This document shows, piece after piece, positions 23,053-24,773 of a stretch of 24,773 bases of DNA (position 1 is the stretch's first letter; each line of letters starts with the position of its first letter). The stretch covers positions 1 through 24,773 of IMG/VR virus record IMGVR_UViG_3300042691_027439, one strand, 5' to 3'. Origin of the DNA: a virus. The notes under the pieces were generated by a model. The model worked only from the letters and a program-made list of their open reading frames with translations, was not told the DNA's origin and made no database searches. The position numbers were made by a program, and so were the translations under genes.

Positions 23053-23964
23053 ATGAAACATGCAGTTATTGGCGGTGCCGGATTTATTGGGCATCATATT
23101 GTTAACAAATTAATTGAACGTGGCGATGACGTCATCGTGATTGATAATTTAAGTACAGGTACATGTGAAAATGTAAATGAAAAAGCTAAGTTCCATCAGT
23201 TTGATATTACAGATTCTGTGGCTGTTAAAGTTATATCAGATTTATTATATGGCGTTGATACGGTATATCTTACGGCGGCCTTAGCTAGGGTTCAGCCTTC
23301 GATGGTCGACCCAGTGACGTTTAATAAGGTCAATGTTAACGGCGTACTTAATGTATTAGAGGCATGTCGTAAAGTAAAAGTACGACGTGTGGTATATTCA
23401 GCCTCGAGTAGTGCATATGGCGATACTAATGTATTCCCAACACCAGAAGAAGGTACGGAAAAAAATCCATTGAGTCCATACGGATTACAAAAATATATCG
23501 GAGAACAGTATTGTAAATTATATAGCCAGATATTTGATTTGGATACGGTGTCGCTTCGTTATTTTAATGTATATGGAGAAGGAATGCCATTGGAAGGCGC
23601 ATACCGTACTGTTATTAGTATTTTTGGAGAACAATATAAACTAGACAAACCTTTAACATATACAAATGATGGTGAACAGCGTAGAGATTTTACATATGTA
23701 ATGGACGTAGTAGCTGCTAACATATTAGCAGGTGATAATTTATATCCATTAAATGGCGATGTATTTAATGTAGGTAATGGTGATAACTTCTCGGTAAATG
23801 AAGTTATGGATATGTTTGGTGGACCGAGAGAATTTTTAGAGAATAGAATTGAACCTAACTGTACATTGGCAGATAATAGTAAATTACGTGAAAAGTTTGG
23901 CTGGGAACCTAAAGGTGATTTACCAACCTTTATCGAACGGTATAAGAAAGATCTAAAGTCATAA
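23053..23964 (+). CDS. GalE-like NAD-dependent sugar epimerase/dehydratase
   Basis: This 303-residue protein is an extended SDR close to the UDP-glucose 4-epimerase group. GGAGFIG (7-13) binds NAD, DNLSTG at 31-36 is the next segment, YSASSSAYGD carries the catalytic Ser area, and YGLQK (Y143, K147) is the catalytic pair. RYFNVYGEGMP and RRDFTYVMDVVAA match the substrate end of the family. It is probably an epimerase or a 4,6-dehydratase that supplies a nucleotide-sugar to the block; which reaction is not settled by these motifs. Its codon composition looks less AT-rich than the middle of the block. It is the last sugar gene here. Confidence 0.85.
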   Translation: MKHAVIGGAGFIGHHIVNKLIERGDDVIVIDNLSTGTCENVNEKAKFHQFDITDSVAVKVISDLLYGVDTVYLTAALARVQPSMVDPVTFNKVNVNGVLNVLEACRKVKVRRVVYSASSSAYGDTNVFPTPEEGTEKNPLSPYGLQKYIGEQYCKLYSQIFDLDTVSLRYFNVYGEGMPLEGAYRTVISIFGEQYKLDKPLTYTNDGEQRRDFTYVMDVVAANILAGDNLYPLNGDVFNVGNGDNFSVNEVMDMFGGPREFLENRIEPNCTLADNSKLREKFGWEPKGDLPTFIERYKKDLKS

Positions 23965-23982
23965 GTAATATATATTAATAGA

Positions 23983-24231
23983 ATGAACTACTACATTTTA
24001 TATCCAGGTGATACCTCGGATGATGTTATAAAAGATACCAATCAGTTAGGCGAAGATAATGGGTTTGGAGTTTTCTGGGCTGGATCCGGCTATCGTATCT
24101 TAAGTAAACTAATCAATGAACAACATGATATCGTAAACCATTTTACCATTGTAACAGACCGTGGCAAGTATATAACAGTAGAAGATTTTCTAGATAAAAT
24201 ATCAAAACTTAAAATCAGGATTCCGAATTAA
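23983..24231 (+). CDS. Small phage protein of unknown function
   Basis: This 82-residue protein starts with MNYYILYPGDTSDD and has an internal FGVFWAGSGYRILSKLI stretch, then FTIVTDRGKYITVEDFLDKI. It is alpha/beta in appearance with no membrane segment. It resembles short proteins I associate with marine T4-like phages, but I can give no function. It follows the GalE-like gene after 18 AT-rich bases and precedes a 45-residue gene by three. The sequence change from sugar enzymes to such short proteins marks the end of the glycan block. Confidence 0.72.
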   Translation: MNYYILYPGDTSDDVIKDTNQLGEDNGFGVFWAGSGYRILSKLINEQHDIVNHFTIVTDRGKYITVEDFLDKISKLKIRIPN

Positions 24232-24234
24232 CAT

Positions 24235-24372
24235 ATGGGCAAGATTAATATCTATCATCTCGACGAGTTCGAAGAAGAAACTATCAATCATCAAAAGATC
24301 AAGAAACGTAAAAAACCAGATACAGATGATCAAAACACTGAAAAAACTAGTAAAACTAACCCTAAGAAGTAA
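24235..24372 (+). CDS. Short charged protein of unknown function
   Basis: This 45-residue reading frame begins with ATG at 24235 and ends with TAA at 24370-24372. The N-terminal third has acidic residues (LDEFEEET), and the rest is lysine-rich and polar (IKKRKKPDTDDQ, then TNPKK at the end), so it is probably disordered. It begins three bases after the previous stop, in a region that would otherwise be a 163-base gap, which argues that it is real. No Shine-Dalgarno sequence is clear. I do not recognise it. Confidence 0.55.
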   Translation: MGKINIYHLDEFEEETINHQKIKKRKKPDTDDQNTEKTSKTNPKK

Positions 24373-24383
24373 TATTTATTTCA

Positions 24384-24389
24384 AAAGGA
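24384..24389 (+). promoter_or_regulatory. Ribosome binding site (AAAGGA)
   Basis: AAAGGA lies five bases before the ATG at 24395 and supports that start for the last, partial gene. Confidence 0.6.
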
Positions 24390-24394
24390 TTAGA

Positions 24395-24773
24395 ATGAAT
24401 TACTCTAAGGACAAAATTGAGGCAGCTGTAAAATCAAAAGGATATGTTTGGTTTGAAGATGCTGGAAATAAAGGTTTTGATGTTAATATCGTAGGTGTTC
24501 GTAACTCTGCTACCGGCAATGCAGTAACAAATGTATTTGATGATCGTATTACTGTATCATATAAAGAGAATGGTAATTGGGTTTTTCAGGAATGGATCAT
24601 TACAACTGACCCAGGAACTAAAGGTGTTAAACAATTTCATAACGCTGCTGGAGTAGCTCGTTTGGTAGAAGGTCAATATCGTGGTTCACATCACTTAGGT
24701 TTGCACCAAGGTAAGTATGAGGCTTTAAAGCAAAAAGCAAATGTTAAAGTTTATCGCGATGCTAACCGTGACA
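24395..24773 (+). CDS. Conserved phage protein of unknown function (partial)
   Basis: The first 126 codons are present and the gene continues beyond the window. After a polar N-terminus with GYVWFEDAGNKGFDVNIVGVRN, a repeated beta-strand pattern follows, then WIITTDPGTKGV, ARLVEGQYRGSHHLG, LHQGKYEAL and VKVYRDANRD. I recall the QYRG, LHxGKYxAL and VxVYRDxNRD signature from phage and prophage proteins of unclear activity, sometimes near lysis genes. It could be a cell-wall-linked or virion protein, but that is a guess. The ATG at 24395 has a reasonable AAAGGA site. Confidence 0.68.
   Translation, partial: MNYSKDKIEAAVKSKGYVWFEDAGNKGFDVNIVGVRNSATGNAVTNVFDDRITVSYKENGNWVFQEWIITTDPGTKGVKQFHNAAGVARLVEGQYRGSHHLGLHQGKYEALKQKANVKVYRDANRD

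Noticed and set aside
1-24773. Perfect TATAAATA octamers as proof of late promoters
   Set aside because: At roughly 70% A+T about five or six matches per strand are expected by chance in this length, so single matches are reported only with low confidence and only where position is suggestive.
1-24773. tRNA genes, CRISPR arrays, insertion sequences and rho-independent terminators
   Set aside because: Reading both strands by eye I saw no cloverleaf, no regularly spaced repeats, no transposase and no G+C-rich hairpin followed by a T run. The gaps are too short to hold most of them; a covariance-model scan would be needed to exclude small RNAs.

Overview
The window reads as part of the genome of a large, AT-rich, tailed bacteriophage of the T4-like (myovirus) kind, probably marine. 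The main evidence is a small protein that looks like the T4 gp62 clamp-loader subunit. Around it are a phage-type zinc ribbon, a DUF3310 protein, a RecB/Cas4-like nuclease and a SLOG-fold protein. Packing is very dense: about 35 genes, all on the + strand, with no gap over about 60 bases. The host cannot be named from this sequence. Some genes have clear AAGGAG ribosome binding sites and many start by overlapping the previous stop.

Layout. (1) Bases 1-2578 hold replication and housekeeping genes: the 3' end of a phage-borne groEL, a zinc ribbon, the gp62-like subunit, DUF3310, a PD-(D/E)XK nuclease with four candidate Fe-S cysteines, and a SLOG protein. (2) Bases 2622-23964 are one block of 26 genes, nearly all for sugar chemistry. 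I count six GT-A-like and six GT-B-like glycosyltransferases, an RfbH/E1-type 3-dehydratase, a compact DegT-type aminotransferase, four SDR sugar-nucleotide enzymes (FlaA1/PseB-like, two RmlD-like, one GalE-like), four class I methyltransferases, a PIG-L deacetylase, a WbqC protein, a DUF6165-like protein and one unknown. (3) Bases 23983-24773 return to small phage genes of unknown function, the last one cut by the window end.

How the genes may work together. The SDR, RfbH and DegT genes could turn host nucleotide-sugars into deoxy- and amino-sugars. The PIG-L, methyltransferase and WbqC genes could decorate them, and the glycosyltransferases could attach them. I see no flippase, polymerase, initiating membrane transferase or other membrane protein, and no nucleotidyltransferase. 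That fits a soluble system that puts a glycan on virion proteins (or another soluble acceptor) better than a complete O-antigen pathway, but this is inference. At least 12 junctions are 4-base ATGA overlaps, so the block probably acts as translationally coupled modules.

Most notable points: a short LPKL(K/R)K(V/I) peptide shared by the first two glycosyltransferases; a 230-residue aminotransferase that keeps its catalytic residues; an apparent tandem glycosyltransferase pair in which one copy has lost its DxD motif; and the E1-type dehydratase with its His-for-Lys swap and clustered cysteines.
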